Below, in pieces: positions 35,773-43,928 of a stretch of 64,000 nucleotides of DNA (positions are counted from its first letter, which is position 1; each line of letters starts with the position of its first letter). The notes beneath the pieces were generated by a model that saw nothing but the letters and a program-made list of their open reading frames with translations, ran no database searches and was not told the origin of the DNA. Location of the stretch: the NCBI RefSeq assembly GCF_000308515.1, contig NZ_BAFV01000072.1:60043-124042 (forward strand), written 5' to 3'. The position numbers and the translations under genes are program-made. This DNA is from Nocardia carnea NBRC 14403 (GTDB lineage: Bacteria; Actinomycetota; Actinomycetes; Mycobacteriales; Mycobacteriaceae).

Positions 35773-38139
35773 GTGGGTGCACAACGAGCGGGCCGGTGGA
35801 CACGGTGGCTCCCGGCCGGGTACAGCCTGCTGCTCACCCTCCTGATCACGGCGCCGCTGCTACGGTCGGGCTACCTTCTGCTCCGCGATGCCGTGAGCAC
35901 CCCCCGCTCCTACCTCACCGATACCGCACTCGGCCTGGGCGACGCAGCTCCCCGGGCCGTACCGCAGGACGCCCTGCTCGCCACTCTTTCGGTACTCGCC
36001 GACGGCGGCGTGGTGGTCAAGGTGATCCTGGTGGCCGCGCTCTGGGCCGCCGGCTACGGCGCCGCCCTCCTGGCCCGCGACCTGCTGCGTGCCCCGGTCG
36101 CCGCGCAACTGGTCGCCACCACGCTCACGGTCTGGAACCCCTACGTCGCCGAACGCCTGTTGCAGGGGCATTGGAGCCTGCTCACCGGCTACGCGGCACT
36201 GCCCTGGATCGCTCTGGCAGCCCTCCGGGTCCGCAGCGGGACAAGCGCCGGGTCCGGCTCCGCGCTTCCGCCGGACACCACCCCTCATTCCGGTGATCGG
36301 GTCGGACCCGATGCGGGACCGGATTCGGGCAATGGACGCGGGCGACCACCGGCAATCGGGTTCCCGGTGCTTCGGCGAACGGCCGCGGACCTGACCGGAA
36401 CCCGCTTGCGGTCCTACAACTTCCGGAACTGGGCCGTGCTCGTCGGCCTCCTCGCCGCGGCAGGGCTCACTCCGACCGGCGCGCTACTCGGCGCAATCGT
36501 CGCCGTGGCGATCGCCGGTGGGCGGCGGTTGGCCGGTGTACTCGTGCTGGTCGCGGCGGCCTGCCTGCCGTGGCTGCTGGCGACCGCTGTTTCCGGGGTC
36601 GCAGCCGAACCTTCGGACCCGGCGGGTGTACCCGCCTTCGCCGCCCGCGCGGAGCCATGGCTGGGCACCGTGGGCAGTCTCGCCGGGCTGGGTGGGATCT
36701 GGAACGCAGACGCCGTCCCCGATTCCCGCACCACACCGCTGGCCGCGATCGCGACGATCCTGCTGCTGACCGTCGTCGCATTCGGAATCCGCAGGGTGAC
36801 GGCCGCGGACGGCGACCCCGAACGCACCCGCGCCCGCCGCATCCTGCTCGTCCTCGCCGCGGCGGCGGTCGCGCTACCGGCCCTCGCCGCGACCCCGGCC
36901 GGGCTGGTTGTCATGGAGTGGCTGGTCGTGCACATCCCCGGCGCCGGTCTGCTCCGCGATACACAGAAGTTCGTCGCCCTCGCCGTCCCCGGATACGCAC
37001 TGTGCGCCGCGGCCGCCTGCGCGATTGCGACCGGCCGCCGGTCCACCGATGACACCGCTATGCGACGCGAGGATTCCCCCCACGTACCCGGTTCCGCCGG
37101 CCGGACGCCCGGAATCACCCTCGACCAGCTTCCCGGCGCCGCGTCCGGCGGAACACGCCGTGAGGTCGGCGACGACTCCCATGGACCGGCCCCGCACGGC
37201 ACACCGGCCGCTACCTCCACCGAACCACCGGCGTCCACTCCCGGCGGTGTAACCGGCTCCAGTACCAGCGAAACAACCGGTTCTCATTCCGGCGACGACG
37301 CCACCGGCGACTCCGGCGGCGCAGAAGGTCGCACGGGCGGCGACGCAGCCGGTTTACACGCCGAGCACGCAGTAGATACCGGCGACGACCGTGCAATCGC
37401 ACCCGGCGCGGCCGGCGAGCCGGAAGCCGGCGCGATGGCTTCCGGCCCGGCCCGGGACACACAGACCGCGGGCTTCCCCGCCGCCGGGCCTATGCGCGCA
37501 TCGGTTGCCTCGGCCGTGCTCTTCATCGGGATGCTTCTCCTGCCGCTACCCGACCTGGGCTGGGGTGTGGGCGGACAGATGCGTGCCGTCCAGTACCCGG
37601 ACTCCTGGGCCGAGGTGGCCGAACGTATCGACGGTCCCGGTGATATCGCGGTTCTCCCCGGCGGTATGTTCCGGCGCTTCCCCTACTCCGGTACGGCACC
37701 GGTCCTCGATCCGGCCCCGCGAATGCTGCCGCGCGATGTCCTGCAAACCGGTGCACTGCCGGTCCGCGGCGAGACCGTGACCGGGGAGGGCACGCGCGCG
37801 CAGACCGTGGAAGACCTATTGCTCACCGGCGGCGAGGCGGCCGAACTCGCACGACTGGGTGTCGGCTGGGTCCTCGTCGAGCGTGATTCACCGGGTCCGC
37901 TGGGCGAATCCGCGACCACCCTCGCCCAGCTGAACCGGGTTTTCGACAGCGATGAATTGCGTCTCTACCAGGTCCCGGACGTGGCACCCCGGCCCACACT
38001 CGACCACCGCACGCTGCTGATCGGCGCACATATCCTGTGGGCGCTACTCCTGGTGACACCGCTGCTCGCGACGCTGCTCCCACATATCCGGTGCCGCCGA
38101 CCGCTCGACCGAGACCACGTCCGGCCTCGAAACGAGTGA
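35773..38139 (+). CDS. Large polytopic membrane protein with disordered loop (Rv0226c-like)
   Basis: A 788-residue protein starting at GTG. The first 110 residues hold two to three helices, then the block TVWNPYVAERLLQGHWSLLTGYA, which resembles GT-C glycosyltransferase-like proteins of mycobacteria (Rv0226c group). About 14 helices are predicted by eye. Two low-complexity segments interrupt the fold: about residues 155-200 and about 425-570, the latter rich in Gly, Thr, Ser, Asp and Glu. The C-terminal soluble part (GGMFRRFPYSGTAPVLDPAP) should be extracytoplasmic. A role in envelope glycan assembly is inferred from neighbours. It diverges from the flippase gene. Confidence 0.75.
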   Translation: MGAQRAGRWTRWLPAGYSLLLTLLITAPLLRSGYLLLRDAVSTPRSYLTDTALGLGDAAPRAVPQDALLATLSVLADGGVVVKVILVAALWAAGYGAALLARDLLRAPVAAQLVATTLTVWNPYVAERLLQGHWSLLTGYAALPWIALAALRVRSGTSAGSGSALPPDTTPHSGDRVGPDAGPDSGNGRGRPPAIGFPVLRRTAADLTGTRLRSYNFRNWAVLVGLLAAAGLTPTGALLGAIVAVAIAGGRRLAGVLVLVAAACLPWLLATAVSGVAAEPSDPAGVPAFAARAEPWLGTVGSLAGLGGIWNADAVPDSRTTPLAAIATILLLTVVAFGIRRVTAADGDPERTRARRILLVLAAAAVALPALAATPAGLVVMEWLVVHIPGAGLLRDTQKFVALAVPGYALCAAAACAIATGRRSTDDTAMRREDSPHVPGSAGRTPGITLDQLPGAASGGTRREVGDDSHGPAPHGTPAATSTEPPASTPGGVTGSSTSETTGSHSGDDATGDSGGAEGRTGGDAAGLHAEHAVDTGDDRAIAPGAAGEPEAGAMASGPARDTQTAGFPAAGPMRASVASAVLFIGMLLLPLPDLGWGVGGQMRAVQYPDSWAEVAERIDGPGDIAVLPGGMFRRFPYSGTAPVLDPAPRMLPRDVLQTGALPVRGETVTGEGTRAQTVEDLLLTGGEAAELARLGVGWVLVERDSPGPLGESATTLAQLNRVFDSDELRLYQVPDVAPRPTLDHRTLLIGAHILWALLLVTPLLATLLPHIRCRRPLDRDHVRPRNE

Positions 38140-38238
38140 TTCCGAATGCCTATCGGTGCGTAGACCGGCGGCACCCTGGACGCTGAACGACCGGTAGACG
38201 AGTACCCGGTTGACCGGCTCGCCCAGGCAGTCGCAGCC

Positions 38239-39438
38239 TCAGGCACCGACCTCGGTGATCTGCGCCGCGCGCTCGTCCCCCGGAAAAATCAGTCCGCTGA
38301 TCCGCCGGCCTGTGGCTGCGGCGGCCAGTACTTCGTGCACGCCCGCGGCCGTATGTTCCCAGGAGAATTCCCGGGCCCGGGAACGGGCTTTCTCGCCCAT
38401 GATGGTGCGGGCGGCCGCATCGTCGAGCAGTTCGCCGACGATGGTCGCCAGCTGGTCCGCGTCGTCGGCCAGCAGTCCGGTCACCCCGTCGATGACCGAA
38501 TCGGTGAGGCCCCGGGAGGAGCGATAGCCCACGGTGGGTACCCCGTGCTGTGCGGCTTCGATCACTGCCAGTCCCCAGCCTTCTTTCCGGGATGGCAGCA
38601 CATGCACCCAGGCCCGGGACAGCAGTTCGTGTTTACGGCCTTCGCCGACATGTCCGTGGAAGGTCACCGCGTCGGCGATGCCGAGGGCCGCGGCCTGCTC
38701 CTTCAGCTTGTCCGCCCACCAGCCGCCGCCGATCACATCGAGGTGCAGGGCGGGGATCCGGGTGCGCAGACGCGCGACGGCGGTGAGCGCGTCCTCGATC
38801 TGTTTATGCGGTACCAGTCGCGACAGCACCACCACCCGAGGTTCGGGCGTGCGCACCGCCGCGGTTCCGGTGGCGACCTCGGCGGGAACGGGTTCGGCAC
38901 CGTTGCGGACGACCGCGATCCGGGACCGGTCCACGCCCAGCGTCGCCAGTTCCTCGGCGGAGGGCAGCGAAACCGTCAGGTACTGGTCGTGGCGATGGAT
39001 CCGCGGTGACAGCGACGATTCGATCCACCAGCCGATCCGCCCCACCAGCTTGCCGGCGACCGGCCATTGTTCCCGGTGCCCGTGATGCACCAGCACCACC
39101 GACGGCGCGCCGGTAACCAGCCGGGCGAAGAACGGGATGCCGTTCTGCGTATCGATCACCGCGTCCGGCCGCACATCTTTCAGCGGGCCCAGGCCGAGCC
39201 GCCCGAACAGGATCGCTGCCAGCGCCCGGGGGTATACGGTGAACCGGCCCCCACCCCGGCTGATATCGATACCGTCGAGCCGCTCACGTTTCGCCGCCCC
39301 GGGATAGCGGGCCGTCCGCAGGGTCACCCGCACGCCGCGGGCGGCCAGATGGGCGCCGACCTGCTCCAGGTACCGCTCACTGCCGCCGCCCTGCGGATGC
39401 CCGGTATCACGCCAGCAGAGTAGGAGTACTTCGCGCAC
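38239..39438 (-). CDS. Glycosyltransferase family 4 (Rv0225-like)
   Basis: A 399-residue GT-B glycosyltransferase. The N-terminal donor-side loop is TGHPQGGGSERYLEQVGAHL. The C-terminal nucleotide-sugar domain has RLVPHKQIEDALTAV, a Gly-rich VIGGGWWADKL strand and PSRKEGWGLAVIEAAQHGVP, the E-x7-E type catalytic motif of GT4. Donor and acceptor are unknown. It corresponds to M. tuberculosis Rv0225 by position next to a methyltransferase. Three near-identical palindromes lie directly upstream of its ATG. Confidence 0.88.
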   Translation of the reverse strand: MREVLLLCWRDTGHPQGGGSERYLEQVGAHLAARGVRVTLRTARYPGAAKRERLDGIDISRGGGRFTVYPRALAAILFGRLGLGPLKDVRPDAVIDTQNGIPFFARLVTGAPSVVLVHHGHREQWPVAGKLVGRIGWWIESSLSPRIHRHDQYLTVSLPSAEELATLGVDRSRIAVVRNGAEPVPAEVATGTAAVRTPEPRVVVLSRLVPHKQIEDALTAVARLRTRIPALHLDVIGGGWWADKLKEQAAALGIADAVTFHGHVGEGRKHELLSRAWVHVLPSRKEGWGLAVIEAAQHGVPTVGYRSSRGLTDSVIDGVTGLLADDADQLATIVGELLDDAAARTIMGEKARSRAREFSWEHTAAGVHEVLAAAATGRRISGLIFPGDERAAQITEVGA

Positions 39439-39463
39439 GTCGGGGCTTCTCCGGTTGGTTCGG

Positions 39464-39532
39464 GTCCCGCGAACGGGACTCTGTCGCAGTGGTCCCGCGG
39501 ACGGGACTGTCCAATCGTCCCGCGGACGGGAC
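39464..39532. promoter_or_regulatory. Three tandem 16-base palindromes, likely operator array
   Basis: GTCCCGCGAACGGGAC (39464-39479), then GTCCCGCGGACGGGAC at 39492-39507 and again at 39517-39532. The starts are 28 and 25 bases apart. They lie 26-94 bases upstream of the glycosyltransferase start and 207 bases upstream of the divergent methyltransferase. Regular spacing of near two to three helical turns suggests cooperative regulator binding. Confidence 0.65.
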
Positions 39533-39738
39533 AGGCATCGCGCTACACCCTAGCGCGCAGTTCTCCCCGGCAGGTCGCCCCACCTGCATGTCTCATGCTT
39601 TTGCCAATGTCGGGGCGCCGGACCGGGCGCAGCGCAGTGGAATCGTTATCGGAGGTCCCGGCCGCGCAACGCCGGAGATACTGTGGGCTGTCACAATATG
39701 CGAGACTCGGCATCGTGCTCGACGCCGAGGAGTCCTCC

Positions 39739-40611
39739 ATGGTCCGGATACCGCCCGCTGCGGCGGACCCCGCCCCCGCAGCCGCGGATGTTCCCGGCCC
39801 CCGGGCGGCGGAAGGAGTCGCACCGCGGCAGTCACGGAAACGGTTCCGTTTCGCCCGGCGCGCCACCCTGGGCCGTTCGGTACGGCTGCTGCGGAGTTTC
39901 CGATTCGAGCAAACAGACCCGGCCCGCTTCTACGGCGGTATCGCGACCGACAGCGTGCATCTGCTCGGTGATTATTACGCCGATCTCACGGGCCGTGATC
40001 TCTCCGGAACCACCGTGCTGGACGTCGGCGGTGGTCCCGGTTACTTCGCCGACGAATTCGCCCGGGCCGGCGCCCGGTACATCCCGGTCGAGCCAGACCC
40101 CTCCGAGATGCATGCCGCGGGTATCGCGGTTCCGGCGGCGGTGCGCGGCTCCGGAATGGCGCTACCGTTTCGCGACGATGCCGTCGATATCTGTTTCTCG
40201 TCGAATGTCGCCGAACATATCCCGGATCCGTGGCGGATGGCCGACGAAATGGTGCGGGTGACCAAACCCGGCGGGATCGTCGTGCTCTCCTACACCGTGT
40301 GGCTCGGGCCGTTCGGTGGTCACGAAACCGGGCCCTGGCATTACTTCGGTGGCGAGTACGCCGCGCGCCGGTACCGGCGGAAGAACGGACAGGAGCCGAA
40401 GAACCGTTTCGGGGTGTCGCTGTTCGCGGTACCCGCACGCGACGGTGTGCGCTGGTCCGAGCGCACGTCCGCGACCGTGCATGCGGTATTCCCGCGCTAT
40501 CACCCACGCTGGGCCTGGTGGCTGGTCCGGATACCCGGACTGCGGGAGCTACTCGTCAGCAATCTGGTGGTGGTCGCCGAAAAGCCGGGCGGGCCACCGC
40601 GGCGCGACTAG
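39739..40611 (+). CDS. SAM-dependent methyltransferase (Rv0224c-like)
   Basis: A 290-residue class I methyltransferase. ATG at 39739 lies six bases after GAGGAG. After a Pro/Ala-rich N-terminal tail of about 30 residues comes RFYGGIATDSVHLLGDYYADL, motif I TVLDVGGGPGYFADEFA, the acidic strand YIPVEPDP and post-I/II FSSNVAEHIPDPWRMADEMV. The HYFGGEYAARRYRRK block is typical of the Rv0224c group, which I recall as conserved next to Rv0225. The acceptor is unknown; a cell-envelope lipid or glycan is plausible from its neighbours. Confidence 0.87.
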   Translation: MVRIPPAAADPAPAAADVPGPRAAEGVAPRQSRKRFRFARRATLGRSVRLLRSFRFEQTDPARFYGGIATDSVHLLGDYYADLTGRDLSGTTVLDVGGGPGYFADEFARAGARYIPVEPDPSEMHAAGIAVPAAVRGSGMALPFRDDAVDICFSSNVAEHIPDPWRMADEMVRVTKPGGIVVLSYTVWLGPFGGHETGPWHYFGGEYAARRYRRKNGQEPKNRFGVSLFAVPARDGVRWSERTSATVHAVFPRYHPRWAWWLVRIPGLRELLVSNLVVVAEKPGGPPRRD

Positions 40612-40922
40612 AGCGCGAGTTGCGGGCGACGCCGGCCGATCCGGTCGCGCCAGCCGTTGCGGACCACGGGTTCGGCCCGGGTCCAGGGTGATTCCTGGAT
40701 GGCAAGCCCGACGGTTTCGAGTGTCGTGAGGCCGACCTGATCGGCCAACCCTCCGACCACCGCCACCGCTTCGGCCGCTTGTATGGCGGCCATCGCCTGT
40801 TCGGTGGTCAGGGTCCGTCCCGGTAGGAACGAGACGACCCAGCCGCCGCTGCCAACGCTTTTCGCTTGATGGTCGGTCTGGTCGCTGGTCATCAACGCCC
40901 GGCCGATCACTTGCACCGCCAT
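40608..40922 (-). CDS. Small protein, unknown function
   Basis: A 104-residue protein starting at MAVQVIGRALMTSDQ. It has a compact predicted beta/alpha core (GGWVVSFLPGRTLTTEQAMAAIQAAEAVAVVGG) and an Arg-rich C-terminus (NGWRDRIGRRRPQLAL). I do not recognise the family. Low-complexity bias is absent and amino-acid use is protein-like, so I take it as real. It converges on the methyltransferase with a four-base overlap of stops, and a second small gene lies upstream on the same strand. Confidence 0.6.
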   Translation of the reverse strand: MAVQVIGRALMTSDQTDHQAKSVGSGGWVVSFLPGRTLTTEQAMAAIQAAEAVAVVGGLADQVGLTTLETVGLAIQESPWTRAEPVVRNGWRDRIGRRRPQLAL

Positions 40923-41243
40923 GAACGCACTCCCGATTGTGGGTCTTCGGTTCGATGAATGGAGCGAGCTGATACCTGGCTAACATCATGCGTGATCCAG
41001 CAACAAATCGCAATAGTGCGTTCGATGAAATACGAACCGAGAGGGAAGAATTCGGCGCCGAGCCGGCCGACGGCCGGCGGACATCGCCGGGAAAAGGCAC
41101 GGACCAGCCCCGGAAGCCGTACGAGTCCGACTGCCGCGCAGCACAAACCCTGCCACAGTCGAGTAACCGACAACCGGGAATACGTGAAATAACCCCTATG
41201 ACAGAACATCCCGAACGTTTTCGGGAAACCCCTGGCGGGCAAA
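40923..41243. other. Intergenic region
   Basis: About 320 bases, less GC-rich than the surroundings, between the two small minus-strand genes. I see no convincing gene. It probably holds the promoter of the 104-residue protein. Confidence 0.4.
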
Positions 41244-41426
41244 CTATTCGGTAACCAGCAACGCCCGCAGAATCTGGCCACCATCCGGCGACCCGTCGGC
41301 CGCGTCGACCACTTCCACCTGCCACCCCGCCGGCAGCGCCGACTGCAACCGGCCGGCGGCTCGATGCAGTGGAGTGCTCACCGGAACATCATCACTGGAC
41401 TGCGGGGACAGCTGCCCTTCGGCCAT
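41244..41426 (-). CDS. Small protein, unknown function
   Basis: A 60-residue protein beginning MAEGQLSPQSSDDVPVSTPL and continuing with a short amphipathic helix and a beta hairpin (GWQVEVVDAADG, QILRALLVTE). AGAGGTGG lies seven bases before the ATG; an upstream TTG two codons earlier is possible. No family is recognised. With the 104-residue protein it may form a pair. Confidence 0.55.
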   Translation of the reverse strand: MAEGQLSPQSSDDVPVSTPLHRAAGRLQSALPAGWQVEVVDAADGSPDGGQILRALLVTE

Positions 41427-41852
41427 TTCCAACCACCTCTCGCGGAGTGATCGGCTCGGCCATGGATCGTGCGACAGGCGGGCCGATCAGGAGCGGGACA
41501 GTCCGGCAATCAGCTTTGCGTGAGCATGGGATTCGATACCCACCCAGAATAAGGCAAAACCGGCGGTAATTTCGGAGCCGCTCCGCGGCTCGAGAGAGGG
41601 GCCCTGATGGGCCCGGTTCCTCACTCCTCCGCTCCTCCGCTTCGCTCCCCCGCTCCAGAACCGGGCGGGCCCCCCGGGGAAGGTGAACCATCCGGAGAGG
41701 TGGGATACGCGGCGAGCTGCAGTGGGCCGGCGGCTCGGGTCGGTCGGTGCGGCGGCGGGTGGTATGGAGACGGATCGTCTACCCCGAGAGTGAGGGCGAC
41801 AGCACCGAGGGTGGGCGCCGCCATCTCACAGCGCTCACCCTCGGGCCTCCGA
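41427..41852. other. Intergenic region with dispersed repeat
   Basis: About 425 bases between a small gene and the end of pckG. It contains the second copy of the dispersed repeat (41598-41673). No gene is convincing in the rest. Confidence 0.45.
41598..41673 (-). repeat. Dispersed imperfect palindromic repeat, copy 2
   Basis: A 76-base copy, in opposite orientation, of the unit at 17599-17682. Read on the minus strand it starts GGGGCCCGCCCGGTTCTGG and ends AACCGGGCCCATCAGGGCCC plus C. It lacks the extra GGAGCG-type unit of copy 1. Paired ends keep the palindrome. Confidence 0.8.
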
Positions 41853-43685
41853 TCACTGAATACGCTGTTTCAGCGCCTCGAATTCATCACGCACGCCGGA
41901 AGGCAGCTTGTCACCGACGAATTCGAACCACTCTTCGATGAGCGGGATCTCCGCCCGCCACTCGTCGGCATCCACCGCCAGCGCCGCATCCACATCGGCC
42001 GGGTCCACGTCCAGACCCGCCAGATCCATCTGGGCGGCCGTCGGCACATTGCCGATCGGGGTGCTCTCGGCCGCGGCCGTACCCTCGATCCGGCCGATAA
42101 CCCATTCCAGGACACGCGAGTTCTCGCCGAAGCCCGGCCACAGGAACCGGCCGTCGTCGCCGCGGCGGAACCAGTTCACGTAGAAGATCTTCGGCAGTTT
42201 TGCGGCGTCGGCGTTCTTACCGACATTGATCCAGTGCGCCATGTAGTCGCCGACGTGGTAACCCATGAACGGCAGCATGGCCATCGGGTCGCGGCGCACG
42301 GTGCCGACCTTGCCTTCGGCGGCTGCGGTCTGCTCCGAGGACAGGGTGGCGCCCATGAACACGCCGTGCTGCCAGTCGAAGGATTCGGTGACCAGCGGGA
42401 CAGTGGTCTTGCGACGCCCGCCGAACAGGATCGCCGAAATCGGCACCCCCTGCGGATCGTCCCATTCGGCGGCCAGCGTCGGGCACTGCGACATCGGGGT
42501 GCAGTACCGCGAGTTGGGATGCGCGGCCAGCGTTTCGGTTTCCCGCAGGTACCAGTCGTTGCCCTTCCAGTCGATCAGGTGATCGGGCTCGCCTTCGAGG
42601 CCTTCCCACCACACATCGTTGTCGTCGGTGTGGGCGACGTTGGTGTAGACGGTGTTACCGGCTTCCAGCGTCTCGATCGCGTTCGGGTTGGAGGAGCGGT
42701 TGGTGCCCGGGGCGACACCGAAGAAACCGAACTCCGGGTTCACCGCGTACAGCCGGCCGTCCTTGCCGAACCGCATCCAGGCGATATCGTCGCCCAGGGT
42801 TTCGGCGCGCCAGCCCGGGACCGTCGGCTGGATCATCGCGAGGTTGGTCTTACCGCAGGCGCTCGGGAACGCGGCGGCCACGTAGTACGCCTTGTCCTCG
42901 GGCGAGATCAGCTTGAGGATGAGCATATGTTCGGCCAGCCAGCCCTCGTCGTGGGCCATGGCCGAGGCGATACGCAGCGAGTAGCACTTCTTGCCGAGCA
43001 GCGCGTTACCGCCGTAGCCGGAGCCGTAGCTCCAGATCTCGCGGTCCTCGGGGAAGTGGGTGATGTATTTGGTGTCGTTGCACGGCCACGGGACATCGGC
43101 CTGGCCCTCGGCCAGCGGCGCGCCCACCGAATGCAGTGCCTTCACGAACGGCCGATCCGTGCCCAGCAGATCGAGCGCAGCCCGGCCCATACGTGTCATC
43201 ACCCGCATGGAGACCACCACATATTCCGAATCGGTGAGTTCGACACCCAGCTTGGGGTCCTCGGCACCGAGCGGGCCCATGCAGAACGGCACCACGTACA
43301 TGGTGCGGCCCTTCATCGAGCCGCGGTACAGCTCGGTCATGGTGGCGCGCATCTCGGTGGGGTCGACCCAGTTGTTGGTCGGACCGGCATCCGATTCGGA
43401 TTCGGAACAGATGTAGGTGCGCGATTCGACCCGGGCCACGTCCGAGGGGTCGGATAACGCGAGGAACGAGTTCGGCTTCTTCTTCTCGTCCAGCTTCTTG
43501 AAGGTGCCCGCCTCGACGAGCTGGGCGGTGAGCCGGTCCCATTCGGCGTCGGAACCGTCCGCCCACACGACTCGCTCCGGCTGAGTCAGTTCGGCGACCT
43601 CCTGAACCCAGGCGAGCAGTTCGCTGTGTTCGGTCGGCGCGGTGCCGTCGGATCCACGAAGACCGGGAATGGTCGCTGAGGTCAT
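41853..43685 (-). CDS. pckG: Phosphoenolpyruvate carboxykinase (GTP)
   Basis: A 610-residue GTP-dependent PEP carboxykinase, the normal length. Motifs are YGSGYGGNALLGKKC, the P-loop FPSACGKTNLAMIQP with the mobile active-site Cys, the metal site region TLGDDIAWMRFG, TNRSSNPNAIETL and PFMGYHVGDYMAHW. It interconverts oxaloacetate and PEP at the start of gluconeogenesis, important for growth on fatty acids. ATG at 43685 is preceded by AGGAGAG. The gene corresponds to Rv0211. A dispersed repeat lies downstream. Confidence 0.96.
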   Translation of the reverse strand: MTSATIPGLRGSDGTAPTEHSELLAWVQEVAELTQPERVVWADGSDAEWDRLTAQLVEAGTFKKLDEKKKPNSFLALSDPSDVARVESRTYICSESESDAGPTNNWVDPTEMRATMTELYRGSMKGRTMYVVPFCMGPLGAEDPKLGVELTDSEYVVVSMRVMTRMGRAALDLLGTDRPFVKALHSVGAPLAEGQADVPWPCNDTKYITHFPEDREIWSYGSGYGGNALLGKKCYSLRIASAMAHDEGWLAEHMLILKLISPEDKAYYVAAAFPSACGKTNLAMIQPTVPGWRAETLGDDIAWMRFGKDGRLYAVNPEFGFFGVAPGTNRSSNPNAIETLEAGNTVYTNVAHTDDNDVWWEGLEGEPDHLIDWKGNDWYLRETETLAAHPNSRYCTPMSQCPTLAAEWDDPQGVPISAILFGGRRKTTVPLVTESFDWQHGVFMGATLSSEQTAAAEGKVGTVRRDPMAMLPFMGYHVGDYMAHWINVGKNADAAKLPKIFYVNWFRRGDDGRFLWPGFGENSRVLEWVIGRIEGTAAAESTPIGNVPTAAQMDLAGLDVDPADVDAALAVDADEWRAEIPLIEEWFEFVGDKLPSGVRDEFEALKQRIQ

Positions 43686-43887
43686 GAAAACTCTCCTGAA
43701 ATGGGCGGCAACAGCTGCATCCGCCCTGGCCCTCGGGCCCGTGACCAGCGCGAAAACACCTAGCGCCACCATTGGCGGGTGAGGCGCCCGCTACGTCCCG
43801 CTGTACCCACCACCGGGTCTCCGGGGGTGTGTACCAGGACCAAGCGGACGCCCAGGTTCCTGTCTAGAGGTTAACGCGGTATTGCGG

Positions 43888-43920
43888 CCCCTATGGAAGC
43901 GGGTTGCCTATCAATAGGGG
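43888..43920. repeat. Inverted repeat between pckG and the GTPase operon
   Basis: CCCCTAT (43888-43894) and ATAGGGG (43914-43920) can form a stem with a 19-base loop, just beyond the end of the GTPase operon. It may be a weak terminator of that operon or part of the pckG control region. Confidence 0.35.
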
Positions 43921-43928
43921 TGGACAAA

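Noticed and set aside
40988..41254. 88-codon plus-strand ORF between two small genes
   Set aside because: Biased composition, no ribosome-binding site, and no likeness to a protein family.
41607..43457. 616-codon plus-strand ORF opposite pckG
   Set aside because: Shadow frame; pckG is unambiguous.
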